DNA of 64,000 nt from Flagellimonas aequoris (GTDB taxonomy: Bacteria; Bacteroidota; Bacteroidia; Flavobacteriales; Flavobacteriaceae): NCBI RefSeq assembly GCF_003584165.1, contig NZ_QXFJ01000008.1, forward strand, positions 1 through 64,000, written 5' to 3'. Within the stretch, counting starts at the first letter, position 1; every line of letters starts with the position of its first letter. The position numbers were made by a program, and so were the translations under genes. Shown here piece by piece: positions 8,651 to 17,022 of the stretch. Under the pieces are notes generated by a model, which had not been told where the DNA came from, searched no databases, and was given only the letters and a program-made list of their open reading frames with translations.

Positions 8651-11600
8651 TTAAAGTTGATTAGCCATGTTTAATCCCATCAATATACGTTCTAGAACCT
8701 TCTTGCCTAGACTTAAAAATAGATCACTCTCTTTTTTGTTAATTCGACTTATATGAGCGGCCTTATTCCTGTAGTCATCAGTTAACAACCTTAATTCTTT
8801 TAAAAAACTTGTATTTAAAAAATACTCATTAGTATTATTAATAATATGTTTTCTAAATTCTTGTAAGAGATTAGAATTTGAAATTGTTTTACCATCTGAA
8901 TCAACTATAAAACCAAGTGTGAAAACCATGGATCCCAAAGTAAATTTATCAGTTTTCTTCGCAAGGGATTTAGCAAAGGTTTTAGTCTTATTATCGCTAA
9001 ACTCTTGTTCTAAAAAGTCAGGCTCCGTCTGAAGTATATTATTTAATCTAACATAAAATGAAATGAATAACTTATTTAGTAATTCACTTTCAATAGCACG
9101 AGAAAATTGTAGGATAAAAGGTGAGTAATCTTCAATGTTATTATTGTCAAATTTTTCTTTGAGAAAGAATGCAGATGCAAGGAACATTTTTGAGTTATCT
9201 TCTAAAACATCATATTTATTAAAACTATTTTTGACTTCCTTATAATACTCCTGAAGATTGTTAGAGCTCGAATTCTTATCTAAAATCTGATAAATCCCTT
9301 TAATTCTTTCTTCACTTTCTATAGAGGATTCCCTTATATCTTTAAATTGAGCACTGAGTTGTGAAAAATATGATTCCACCGTATTTCTTAATTCAAAGAC
9401 GATATCTGTTAACTCTTTAATTTCGGAAAGAGTACTGTCTCCTATTCGATATCCAAAATTTTCTTCAATTATTTTAGCGATTTCTTTTGCTGATATTCCT
9501 CCTTTAGAATCGTCTTTGGTAATTATCAAGGTTCCGTTGTCACCTCCTCCATTTTCAACGGGTAAAATGTCATTTGATTTATACCAGCGTAGTTTTTCCT
9601 CCCACTTTCGAGCATAATCAACGTCATGTAACATTCCAAGATGTTCCCAGTAATATTCCACACCACTGTCATCATCAATAATAAAGAAATCGGGGCGTTT
9701 TACATGACCATCAATTTCCAATCTATACTCATATTCAGGTTCTAAACCATTTTTCAAAAGCAATTCATATATAATAACTTCTGATTTTGAACGTAAAAAT
9801 TTACCGTCTGAAGCGCAGTGAATTAGATTCTTTTCAAACAAAACATCTTTATATTTTGTTATGTTAGGTTTATAAAACAGATTCGTAATTCGTTGTAAAT
9901 TAGCAGAATGAAAATCATTAGTATAGTTGAAAAGCATCTGAGGATTGCCTTGATATAGTAGAATTACTTTATTTACTTGCCTCGTTAATGCTGTATACAA
10001 AAGCTCACGGGAAAGTAAAATACAAGGTTCTGGAATCGCTAAAATAACAGTTTTGAATTGACTGCCTTGTGCTTTATGAATGGTTAATGCATATGCCAAT
10101 TCTAGATAACTACCATTCTCATCATCAAAGTCTTTTGCTGTAAATTGATATTTATATTCTTTTTGGGAGGAAAACACTGTTTCGAGTTGATAAGGCTGCT
10201 TTCCTTTCCACTTTGTATTCTTCCAATTTGTACGACCAACAGTTACTCCAATCTCCCCATTTGCTATATAGTTAATTCCATCATTTGGGTATGTGCCTTT
10301 ACTTCTTGAGTGGTTCTGCAGATTTATTACTTTGTCTCCATATATTATTTCCTCTAAACCTAAAGGTTTTGGGGTCTTTTTTCCATTATACGCCCAGTGA
10401 AGAGCATCTTGTTTAAATCTTTTATGAAGTCCACGATTTAGTTGTTTTGTTCCAAAAACTTTAGCCCTTACCGGACTAAGTAGTTGCCAGTCCTCTATTT
10501 TGTCAACTGATTTATGACCGTCTAGATTAAAATTAAAAAAGCCCTTATCATTAGCACCAATTGATTTGTTGAACGACAATTCATCCGATATAGATAACTC
10601 CTCATTTAAAACTGTAATTAACAAATCTTCAAAATCAGATTCGTTGCTCCAATTATATATTTTAATATTATCATTACTACCACTAATCACTTTCTCAAAA
10701 ACACTGTCTGCATTATTTTCTTGAACATTACCTCCAAATAAATTTGCGAAATCAGTGTCGAGCCTTTTTTTGTTATCCTTTTCCTCTTGTCTTGCAGAAG
10801 CTGTTAATTCAATATATGAATTGCTAATCTTGGGAAATATTCCATCGACATTGTTGGGTTTTATATATGTGATAATATCAAAAAAAGGTCTTCCCGCACC
10901 AATTGGGGGTAATTGCCGATAATCTCCCACTAAGATTAACCTTTCAACTCGTTTTAAATGTTGTAATGTAGCAGCCAGCATTTCCTCTGTTAGCATGGAA
11001 CACTCATCAATAATAACTGTTTTGTACCCTGATTCTTTATCGGAATCATTAAGATGGAAAGTTTGTGTAGAACCTCTAAAACGACCAGATCTGAATAGAA
11101 AACTAGCAATAGTTTTTGCGGTTACACCGTGTTTTTTTGCCTTTTCTTCCATTCTCACCCTAGCTTTTCCAGTTGGAGCGAGAAAAAGGACATTACCTTG
11201 TTTGATTTTTGGAATTGAAGCCAATGCTGACAAAAGTGTGGTTTTACCAGAGCCAGCCTGACCTATTAAGACAGAAAACCTAGAATTTGCCATTGCCTCC
11301 AAGGCCTTTATTTTTTCTTCTTTAGCACGCTTATCGGCATCCGTAGTTTTAAATTCTATATCGCCTAGAAATTCTTCCCAATTCTCTTGTAAATTGTGTT
11401 TATTGGCTTTTAGTCTTTTATTAATTACAGTGTTTATTAATTCTGAAGTTTCATTAAATCGAGATAATTGATATGCCTTTTTATTGTCTGAAGTAGAATG
11501 GGTAACAATGCTTTCATCAAATATTTCGGATGCTAAATTAAAATAATCCGCATTTAAGTCACATTCAGGTTCTATTGGTAGGTTTCCAATGTTTTTAATG

Positions 11601-13168
11601 ATTTCTTCTTCAGGAAACAATGTATGGCCGTTGTTAGCTTGACGCTCCAATTCCATAATTGAAAGAGCTTTGATTCTTTCTTTGCTTAATGGTGAGAATT
11701 GTTTAGTGTCATATGGTTTGAGTTCCTTATTCCGATTTAGCATTAGACCAGCATCAATTATTGAATAATTAATTGGTTCAATTGAATGAATTGATATTTC
11801 ATAAAACAAATATGGATTCTTGACTAACTCCTCGTCTATAACATACTTGTAGCTTTTCTTCCTCTGTTCTAAATTGAATATGGTTTTGGCTTGATTTTCA
11901 CTGAGGTTAAATCTGCTTATTAATTGTAAAAGAGACAAACGGGTTTGTTGTTTCTTGAAAAGATTCCAGATTTCTACATTTTCAATAGAAATACTTTCTT
12001 TCAATTTTTTTGGGAGCAACTCTAAATCACCCAATATCTTATCAAGATATTGCCAAGGACATTGGCCTTTTTCTATTTCATTCAAAATATGCTGGGCCAA
12101 AAAATGACCTCTTTCTATTCCCATTGTTGTAAGGGCAACACCAAGTCCAGGATAATCACCCCTTAGTTCTTTAATGGCTGCAAGCTTTTTGCTCAGCCAT
12201 TCTAAAATATTATCCCAATTATTACCAATTTCTAATTTTTTGGCAAGCTCTATTTTTTTAATCGATTCTCGTAATATATAAATAGCGAAATCATGTGAGA
12301 CATGCTCTGTTTTATAGGAAAACTCAGACCTGAATTCATTTGGAATTATTACTGCAATACTTTTCGGATCAAAATCGGGATATTCTTTTTGATATTCAAG
12401 TGCTTCATGGTAAGGGAAAATAAAACCATTTTTAAAATCAGGTCTTATGCCATGGTTGACCATATGTTCCCAGGGCATTGATATAAAACCAGTATCTTCT
12501 GATGTGTCGAAAGCTTTTGATTGAATTATGGATACAATTTCCCCCAAACCAATTAAAACCCGATTATTTTCTTCAACAAATGGAACTTCCTTTGCATAAA
12601 AAAAACTTAAAGATTCATTGGGGTTTATATGTTCAAAAAAGCAATCAAAAACAGCCTTCTGATTTTTAAGATCCTGTACCCAACTTGTTGTAAATTGCAA
12701 TGATTCATCTTTGGTTTTATGGTAAGGTTCTCGGTGGGAATCATAATCTAGATCATACTGCTCAGCGAATACTTCTGCATTCTCGGGCATTCCCCATCTA
12801 AAAGGAATAGCGGGTGCACTATACTTAGGGAAAACTATGGGAGTCGGCAGCAAATGTTTATAATAATTATTGTATCCTTTGGCATAAGGATGTCTAATCT
12901 GTTTTGTAAAATTAAAATCAGCCATAAACATTGCACTTTCAGATATGCAGGGTGGTAGCTTATTTTCATCTCTTATGTCACAAATCTTTTGCCCAGATAA
13001 ATCTTTTTCAATTTCATCACTCCTATTTTCGGCACAATTTTTTAATGCCAGGCAAGCATCATTGTTCTTAGCATTTTTACATATTGTGCCATTCCAAGCA
13101 TTATCATGCCAAGGAACTCTTATTGAAAGGTGCTTTTTTGTGTATCTTGGGTTGTAGGCTATCTTCAT
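8651..13168 (-). CDS. RecD-like SF1 helicase fused to a PD-(D/E)XK-type nuclease, with possible HEPN-like tail
   Basis: This large 1505-residue protein is the first gene of the putative defence operon. Residues 400-440 resemble the helix-hairpin-helix region of RecD2. The SF1 motor has Walker A (GQAGSGKTT, near 635), Walker B (IIDECSM, near 718), motif III GDYRQLPP, and the UvrD_C_2 motif TIHKAQGSQ near 1028. A nuclease-like region follows at about 1143-1200 (LEIDGHVKRPDFFI, then YYWEHLGM), resembling restriction-endonuclease-like domains attached to defence helicases. The last 300 residues are helical and end with YRNKAAH near 1463, an R-x4-H pattern of the kind seen in HEPN RNases; that last call is weak. 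The first 350 residues I do not recognise. Its own promoter lies at 13237-13267. Confidence 0.8.
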   Translation of the reverse strand: MKIAYNPRYTKKHLSIRVPWHDNAWNGTICKNAKNNDACLALKNCAENRSDEIEKDLSGQKICDIRDENKLPPCISESAMFMADFNFTKQIRHPYAKGYNNYYKHLLPTPIVFPKYSAPAIPFRWGMPENAEVFAEQYDLDYDSHREPYHKTKDESLQFTTSWVQDLKNQKAVFDCFFEHINPNESLSFFYAKEVPFVEENNRVLIGLGEIVSIIQSKAFDTSEDTGFISMPWEHMVNHGIRPDFKNGFIFPYHEALEYQKEYPDFDPKSIAVIIPNEFRSEFSYKTEHVSHDFAIYILRESIKKIELAKKLEIGNNWDNILEWLSKKLAAIKELRGDYPGLGVALTTMGIERGHFLAQHILNEIEKGQCPWQYLDKILGDLELLPKKLKESISIENVEIWNLFKKQQTRLSLLQLISRFNLSENQAKTIFNLEQRKKSYKYVIDEELVKNPYLFYEISIHSIEPINYSIIDAGLMLNRNKELKPYDTKQFSPLSKERIKALSIMELERQANNGHTLFPEEEIIKNIGNLPIEPECDLNADYFNLASEIFDESIVTHSTSDNKKAYQLSRFNETSELINTVINKRLKANKHNLQENWEEFLGDIEFKTTDADKRAKEEKIKALEAMANSRFSVLIGQAGSGKTTLLSALASIPKIKQGNVLFLAPTGKARVRMEEKAKKHGVTAKTIASFLFRSGRFRGSTQTFHLNDSDKESGYKTVIIDECSMLTEEMLAATLQHLKRVERLILVGDYRQLPPIGAGRPFFDIITYIKPNNVDGIFPKISNSYIELTASARQEEKDNKKRLDTDFANLFGGNVQENNADSVFEKVISGSNDNIKIYNWSNESDFEDLLITVLNEELSISDELSFNKSIGANDKGFFNFNLDGHKSVDKIEDWQLLSPVRAKVFGTKQLNRGLHKRFKQDALHWAYNGKKTPKPLGLEEIIYGDKVINLQNHSRSKGTYPNDGINYIANGEIGVTVGRTNWKNTKWKGKQPYQLETVFSSQKEYKYQFTAKDFDDENGSYLELAYALTIHKAQGSQFKTVILAIPEPCILLSRELLYTALTRQVNKVILLYQGNPQMLFNYTNDFHSANLQRITNLFYKPNITKYKDVLFEKNLIHCASDGKFLRSKSEVIIYELLLKNGLEPEYEYRLEIDGHVKRPDFFIIDDDSGVEYYWEHLGMLHDVDYARKWEEKLRWYKSNDILPVENGGGDNGTLIITKDDSKGGISAKEIAKIIEENFGYRIGDSTLSEIKELTDIVFELRNTVESYFSQLSAQFKDIRESSIESEERIKGIYQILDKNSSSNNLQEYYKEVKNSFNKYDVLEDNSKMFLASAFFLKEKFDNNNIEDYSPFILQFSRAIESELLNKLFISFYVRLNNILQTEPDFLEQEFSDNKTKTFAKSLAKKTDKFTLGSMVFTLGFIVDSDGKTISNSNLLQEFRKHIINNTNEYFLNTSFLKELRLLTDDYRNKAAHISRINKKESDLFLSLGKKVLERILMGLNMANQL

Positions 13169-13236
13169 GTATTAATAATTCTGTTTAGGATTGGCCGAAT
13201 TGTAAATCTTCAATTATAAGTGGACTGAACTTTGTC

Positions 13237-13280
13237 TAAAGATAAGTGATGGTTTTGTTATCTTCAAGGCTAGCCTTGAA
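13237..13280 (-). promoter_or_regulatory. Promoter of the defence cluster with an 18-bp palindromic operator over the -33 box
   Basis: Read on the minus strand, TTG (13267-13265) is followed by exactly 20 bp and then TATCTTTA (13244-13237), one mismatch from the Bacteroidota -7 consensus TAnnTTTG. The start codon of the RecD-like gene is 69 bp further on. A perfect 18-bp palindrome, TTCAAGGCTAGCCTTGAA at 13263-13280, covers the -33 element. A dimeric repressor bound there would block RNA polymerase, so the operon is probably repressed until triggered. The regulator is unknown; the HTH gene at 13724 is one candidate. Confidence 0.55.
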
Positions 13281-13349
13281 TATGGTTCATTTACCATTTA
13301 AATCACTTTGAGTGACAACTTTTTTCAGGACGAGACAGATATATACATT

Positions 13350-13363
13350 TGTATGATCATACA
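13350..13363. repeat. 14-bp perfect palindrome
   Basis: TGTATGATCATACA is a perfect palindrome in the 555-bp gap between the divergent RecD-like and HTH genes. It could be a binding site for a dimeric regulator. No gene start or recognisable promoter sits directly on it. Confidence 0.4.
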
Positions 13364-13496
13364 TTCATATAAATATTTGTATTGCTTGAAATTTCTGTAA
13401 AATATTTGTGGAAAGGGAGAAAAAGACCAAAATCAGGGTTTGTCTGAGTGTCAGCGTAAACTTATTTTTTTTCTCCCTACCCATATCTCCACGGTA

Positions 13497-13523
13497 GTTG
13501 CCAAAAACATCGTTTTTGGCAAC
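13497..13523. repeat. Hairpin with 12-bp perfect arms and 3-nt loop
   Basis: GTTGCCAAAAAC at 13497-13508 and its exact reverse complement at 13512-13523 are separated by ATC. No run of T follows on either strand, so it is not a typical intrinsic terminator. Confidence 0.5.
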
Positions 13524-13540
13524 ACCCTCATAAGAATCGA

Positions 13541-13578
13541 ATAGTGATGGTAAGCCTCAGGAGGCTTACCATCACTAT
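13541..13578. repeat. Hairpin with 18-bp perfect arms and 2-nt spacer
   Basis: The arms at 13541-13558 (starting ATAGTGATGG) and 13561-13578 are exact reverse complements, separated only by AG. An uninterrupted 36-bp inverted repeat of mixed composition is rare by chance. It may be a recombination or transfer site of the mobile element, a two-way transcription block, or a cruciform. It lies 18 bp from the other hairpin. The rest of 13169-13723 holds no convincing gene. Confidence 0.6.
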
Positions 13579-13723
13579 TTTGGATTTAACCTCAATTCCT
13601 TTGCAAATTTATTTTGAATGCTTCTTGATTTGCCATACACGAACCGATGTACGGCAAATGGATTAAATGCTGTTCAATGTTGCTAGGTTTGTTCAATAAA
13701 GTAAATCAACAAATACCAGTAAT

Positions 13724-14014
13724 ATGAAGCGCATATTTATCATGGACGACGATGGATTAAAGGAGTACGTTCCTGTAGAATCTCTCAAAAACAATCTAGC
13801 TCCAAAACTGGAGGATAAGGATAATCAAAATCAAACTGAAAATGAAATGTTGACGATTGCCGATTTGGTCAAGAAATTTAAAGTGACCAGGCCGACCATT
13901 TATTCATGGATGGAAAAGGGATTGCTCAAAAAGATACCTATTGGCGGACGTGTTCTATTTCATCCCAATGACATCGACGAGCTTATCGATCGGTTAAGGG
14001 GTATTTCTTCTTAA
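13724..14014 (+). CDS. Helix-turn-helix (excisionase/MerR-like) protein of a mobile element
   Basis: This 96-residue protein has a charged N-terminus and a winged helix-turn-helix of the excisionase/MerR type at residues 42-93 (TIADLVKKFKVTRPTIYSW, then GGRVLFHPNDIDELI). Such genes are standard in Bacteroidota conjugative and mobilizable elements, where they act as excision factors or local regulators. Here it precedes the mobC-like gene in the same direction. No integrase or relaxase lies nearby, so it may be a remnant that survived as a regulator of the adjacent cargo. A TAGGTTTG sequence at 13684-13691 could be its -7 box. Confidence 0.75.
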   Translation: MKRIFIMDDDGLKEYVPVESLKNNLAPKLEDKDNQNQTENEMLTIADLVKKFKVTRPTIYSWMEKGLLKKIPIGGRVLFHPNDIDELIDRLRGISS

Positions 14015-14084
14015 AAACAGATTGATGATCCAAAGTCAAAATAAAAAATGGATTTTATTAATCGGAGGTCACGAAGCAAGTTGT

Positions 14085-14102
14085 GTTTTTGTATACAAAA
14101 AC
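14085..14102. other. 18-bp perfect palindrome upstream of mobC, candidate oriT or operator
   Basis: GTTTTTGTATACAAAAAC is a perfect palindrome 51 bp upstream of the mobC-like gene. Transfer origins of mobilizable elements usually lie just upstream of mob genes and contain inverted repeats, so this is a reasonable oriT candidate. A repressor operator for mobC is the alternative. The nick site cannot be told from sequence alone. Confidence 0.35.
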
Positions 14103-14153
14103 TGCTCACTTTGTTCGCAAGCTTGTTGAAGATACTCCTCAATTCCTAAAATT

Positions 14154-14492
14154 ATGGCACGGCCAAAAAAAGAAATTAGAGAGCTTAAAGCAATTCATAT
14201 CAGTTTTAGAACTACAGTGGATAATTATCTCATTGTAGCTCATAATGCAGAATCTTGCGGGCTTTCAATCGCTGATTATATCCGAAAAAAAATTACTGGA
14301 AAACCTTTGCCTAGATATAAGGTCTCTCCTTATGAAAGAAAAATTTTCGTTGAGCTGAGCAGGATAGGTAACAATATTAACCAGTTGGCCATCAAAGTTC
14401 ATTTAGGGCAGAACCAACCCGAAAAATTGACGGGACAACTTGTGGAATTACAAAGGTTACTTTCCGAAGTAAAACAAATTATGGTAAAATAA
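14154..14492 (+). CDS. mobC: MobC-like plasmid mobilization relaxosome protein
   Basis: This 112-residue protein starts with the basic MARPKKE and carries the MobC signature near its middle (SRIGNNINQLA, residues 76-86). MobC proteins bind the transfer origin and help the relaxase open the strands. In Bacteroidota elements the relaxase gene (mobA/bmgA) normally follows at once, usually overlapping. Here it is absent and an AbiEi gene follows after 80 bp. The mobilization module is therefore incomplete: a scar of an older element, or a unit that depends on a relaxase supplied in trans. Confidence 0.75.
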   Translation: MARPKKEIRELKAIHISFRTTVDNYLIVAHNAESCGLSIADYIRKKITGKPLPRYKVSPYERKIFVELSRIGNNINQLAIKVHLGQNQPEKLTGQLVELQRLLSEVKQIMVK

Positions 14493-14572
14493 AGTCAAAA
14501 CAGTTTGATTAAATTTTAGTAAAAAAAGGAGAACAATAGCAATAATTACTAATATTCTTCTAAATTTACTAA

Positions 14573-15364
14573 ATGCTTCTCACTGATTTTATCAAAAGTA
14601 GATTGTCATTGGAAGAATATTCCTTCTCCCGTGATGAATACATGGCTTATTCAGGGAAGGACGCAAATGCTATTGCAACGGATTTGGCCTATTTATCCGA
14701 GAAAGGGGAGATCCTCTCTTTAAGAAAAGGATTCTACCTTATCATACCACCAAGATATTCAAAGTTGGGGGTTTTGCCATTGGAGCTTTATATCAATAAA
14801 TTATTTGAACATTTGGATAAGCTCTATTACATTGGTTTATACTCAGCAGCACAAATACATGGAGCGGCCCACCAACAAGTACAGGCTGAATACATCATCA
14901 CACAGGGTACAAGAATGTTGGATATTCATAAAAAGAATATAGCCATAAACTTTTTTCTTGCCTCTAATTGGCCCCAGGCTAACATTGTCCAAAAAACATC
15001 GGATGCTGGATATTTTAATGTTTCAGACCCATTACTCACCATTGTGGATTTAATATACCACCAAAGAAAGCTGGGAGGAATAAACAGAATGTTGGCGAAT
15101 ATCGAGGAGCTTTTAGAAGAAGTTGAACCAAGTGAAATGGATTCCTTACTGCAATGGTATCCGAATAAAAGTGTTTTACAACGATTGGGTTTTTTGATTG
15201 ATTTCATAAGCCCAAAGAGTGATTTGGCTGATCTACTTATCGCATATTTGGAAAGGTATGGGTTTTACCCTGTCCTGTTGAATACATCGGATAAAATTAA
15301 ACCGGGTGCAGTGGATAACAGATGGAAAGTTGATGTGAACTTAGCCCTAAATAGCGATATATGA
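14573..15364 (+). CDS. AbiEi-like antitoxin (type IV toxin-antitoxin), now without its toxin
   Basis: This 263-residue protein belongs to the AbiEi antitoxin/transcription regulator family. Residues 1-60 form a winged helix (SFSRDEYMAYSGKD, then LAYLSEKGEI), and the rest is the AbiEi domain with LYYIGLYSAAQIHGAAHQ near residues 82-99. AbiEi normally represses its own promoter and counters the nucleotidyltransferase AbiEii, encoded just downstream with a short overlap. The ATGA overlap is preserved here, but the toxin frame stops after 19 codons. As it stands the gene is an orphan antitoxin. It might protect against AbiEii from other elements, or simply be decaying. Confidence 0.8.
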   Translation: MLLTDFIKSRLSLEEYSFSRDEYMAYSGKDANAIATDLAYLSEKGEILSLRKGFYLIIPPRYSKLGVLPLELYINKLFEHLDKLYYIGLYSAAQIHGAAHQQVQAEYIITQGTRMLDIHKKNIAINFFLASNWPQANIVQKTSDAGYFNVSDPLLTIVDLIYHQRKLGGINRMLANIEELLEEVEPSEMDSLLQWYPNKSVLQRLGFLIDFISPKSDLADLLIAYLERYGFYPVLLNTSDKIKPGAVDNRWKVDVNLALNSDI

Positions 15365-15420
15365 TACCAAGACCCTACATAGTGGAGTGGCAAGAACATG
15401 CACCATGGAAATACATATAG
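15361..15420 (+). pseudogene. AbiEii toxin remnant (first 19 codons)
   Basis: Starting in the ATGA overlap with the AbiEi gene, the frame reads MIPRPYIVEWQEHAPWKYI and then a TAG stop. MIPRPYIVEWQ..APWK matches, from memory, the start of AbiEii-type nucleotidyltransferase toxins found with AbiEi in Bacteroidota. The 260-300 residues that should follow, including the catalytic GS-DxD region, are missing. Only 54 bp separate the stop from hsdM. The toxin body appears to have been replaced by the restriction-modification cassette. Confidence 0.65.
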
Positions 15421-15474
15421 CCGCTTTTGATCGGCTTAAAAATGATATAATGACCAAAATGAAATCAACATAAA

Positions 15475-17022
15475 ATGACAAGCATAGCACAAAGAGCAGA
15501 ATTGCAAAATCAAATATGGAAAATAGCCAACGATGTACGTGGTTCTGTAGATGGATGGGATTTTAAACAATTCGTATTAGGGACACTGTTCTACCGTTTC
15601 ATAAGTGAAAATTTCACCAATTATATTGAGGGTGGCGATGATAGTGTAAAGTACCCGAACTTATCCGATGACGTTATAACTTCAGAAATAAAAGAAGATG
15701 CCATAAAAACAAAGGGATACTTTATTTATCCAAGCCAACTATTTGTAAATGTGGTTAAAAACGCAAGTAATAATCCAAATTTGAACACCGATTTAGCGGC
15801 TATATTTTCTGCCATAGAAAGTTCAGCTATTGGATTTCCTTCAGAAGACGACATCAAAGGCCTGTTTGCAGATTTTGATACCACGAGTAACCGTCTGGGA
15901 AATACAGTTGAAAATAAAAACAGTCGTTTGGCTGCCGTTTTAAAGGGTGTCCAAGGCTTAAAGTTTGGTAATTTTGAAGACAATCAAATAGACCTGTTTG
16001 GTGATGCCTATGAGTTTCTAATCTCCAATTATGCTGCCAATGCAGGTAAGTCTGGCGGAGAGTTCTTTACCCCTCAAAATGTGTCCAAACTCATTGCACA
16101 ATTGGCAATGCATGGGCAAACAACTGTGAACAAGATTTATGATCCTGCGGCGGGATCTGGTTCTTTACTGTTACAGGCCAAAAAACATTTTGACAGCCAT
16201 ATTATTCAGGAAGGTTTTTATGGGCAGGAAATTAACCATACTACCTATAACTTGGCACGTATGAACATGTTTCTGCATAACATCAACTACGATAAGTTTC
16301 ATATTGTACATGGCGATACGTTACGGCATCCAGAATTGGGTGATGAAAAACCGTTTGATGCCATTGTGTCCAATCCGCCGTATTCTGTAAAATGGATTGG
16401 TAGTGATGATCCAACCCTAATCAATGACGACCGATTTGCGCCTGCAGGAGTATTGGCGCCTAAGTCAAAAGCAGACTTTGCATTTGTATTACATGCATTG
16501 AGCTATCTTTCAAGTAAAGGTAGAGCGGCTTTGGTGTGTTTCCCAGGTATTTTTTACCGTGGTGGTGCAGAACAAAAAATTAGAAAATATTTGGTAGATA
16601 ACAACTTCGTAGAAACCGTTATCTCTTTAGCACCTAACCTATTTTTTGGTACATCCATAGCGGTAAATATTTTAGTGCTCTCAAAACATAAAACCGATAC
16701 CAAAACGCAGTTTATCAATGCCAGTGGGGAAGATTTCTTTAAGAAAGAAACCAACAATAATGTGATGACAGATACCCACATTGAAAAGGTGATGAGCATG
16801 TTTGATAGCAAAGAAGAGGTTGCTCATGTGGCTACAACTTTTGACAATATTAAGATTGCCGAAAATGATTATAACCTATCTGTAAGTAGTTATGTAGAAC
16901 CTAAAGATACCCGTGAGAAAATAGATATAGAGGTGTTAAATGATGAGGTCGCTAAAACTGTGATAAAAATAGAGAACCTTCGTTCAGAAATTGATGCTAT
17001 TGTAAAAGAGATTGAGGGATGA
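15475..17022 (+). CDS. hsdM: Type I restriction-modification DNA methyltransferase subunit HsdM
   Basis: This 515-residue protein transfers methyl groups from S-adenosylmethionine to adenine N6 in the target of the type I system and is needed for both modification and restriction. An HsdM_N helical domain covers the first 120 residues. The SAM motif [12 protein letters not shown] lies near 222 and the catalytic NPPY motif near 298 (SNPPYSVKW). The C-terminal helices (from about 470) should contact HsdS. The length is typical. The stop overlaps the hsdS start in ATGA, which fixes the operon. Confidence 0.95.
   Translation: MTSIAQRAELQNQIWKIANDVRGSVDGWDFKQFVLGTLFYRFISENFTNYIEGGDDSVKYPNLSDDVITSEIKEDAIKTKGYFIYPSQLFVNVVKNASNNPNLNTDLAAIFSAIESSAIGFPSEDDIKGLFADFDTTSNRLGNTVENKNSRLAAVLKGVQGLKFGNFEDNQIDLFGDAYEFLISNYAANAGKSGGEFFTPQNVSKLIAQLAMHGQTTVNKIYDPAAGSGSLLLQAKKHFDSHIIQEGFYGQEINHTTYNLARMNMFLHNINYDKFHIVHGDTLRHPELGDEKPFDAIVSNPPYSVKWIGSDDPTLINDDRFAPAGVLAPKSKADFAFVLHALSYLSSKGRAALVCFPGIFYRGGAEQKIRKYLVDNNFVETVISLAPNLFFGTSIAVNILVLSKHKTDTKTQFINASGEDFFKKETNNNVMTDTHIEKVMSMFDSKEEVAHVATTFDNIKIAENDYNLSVSSYVEPKDTREKIDIEVLNDEVAKTVIKIENLRSEIDAIVKEIEG

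Noticed and set aside
13541..13578. Ordinary intrinsic terminator
   Set aside because: The stem is far longer than usual and is not followed by a T run on either strand; it also does not end a gene.
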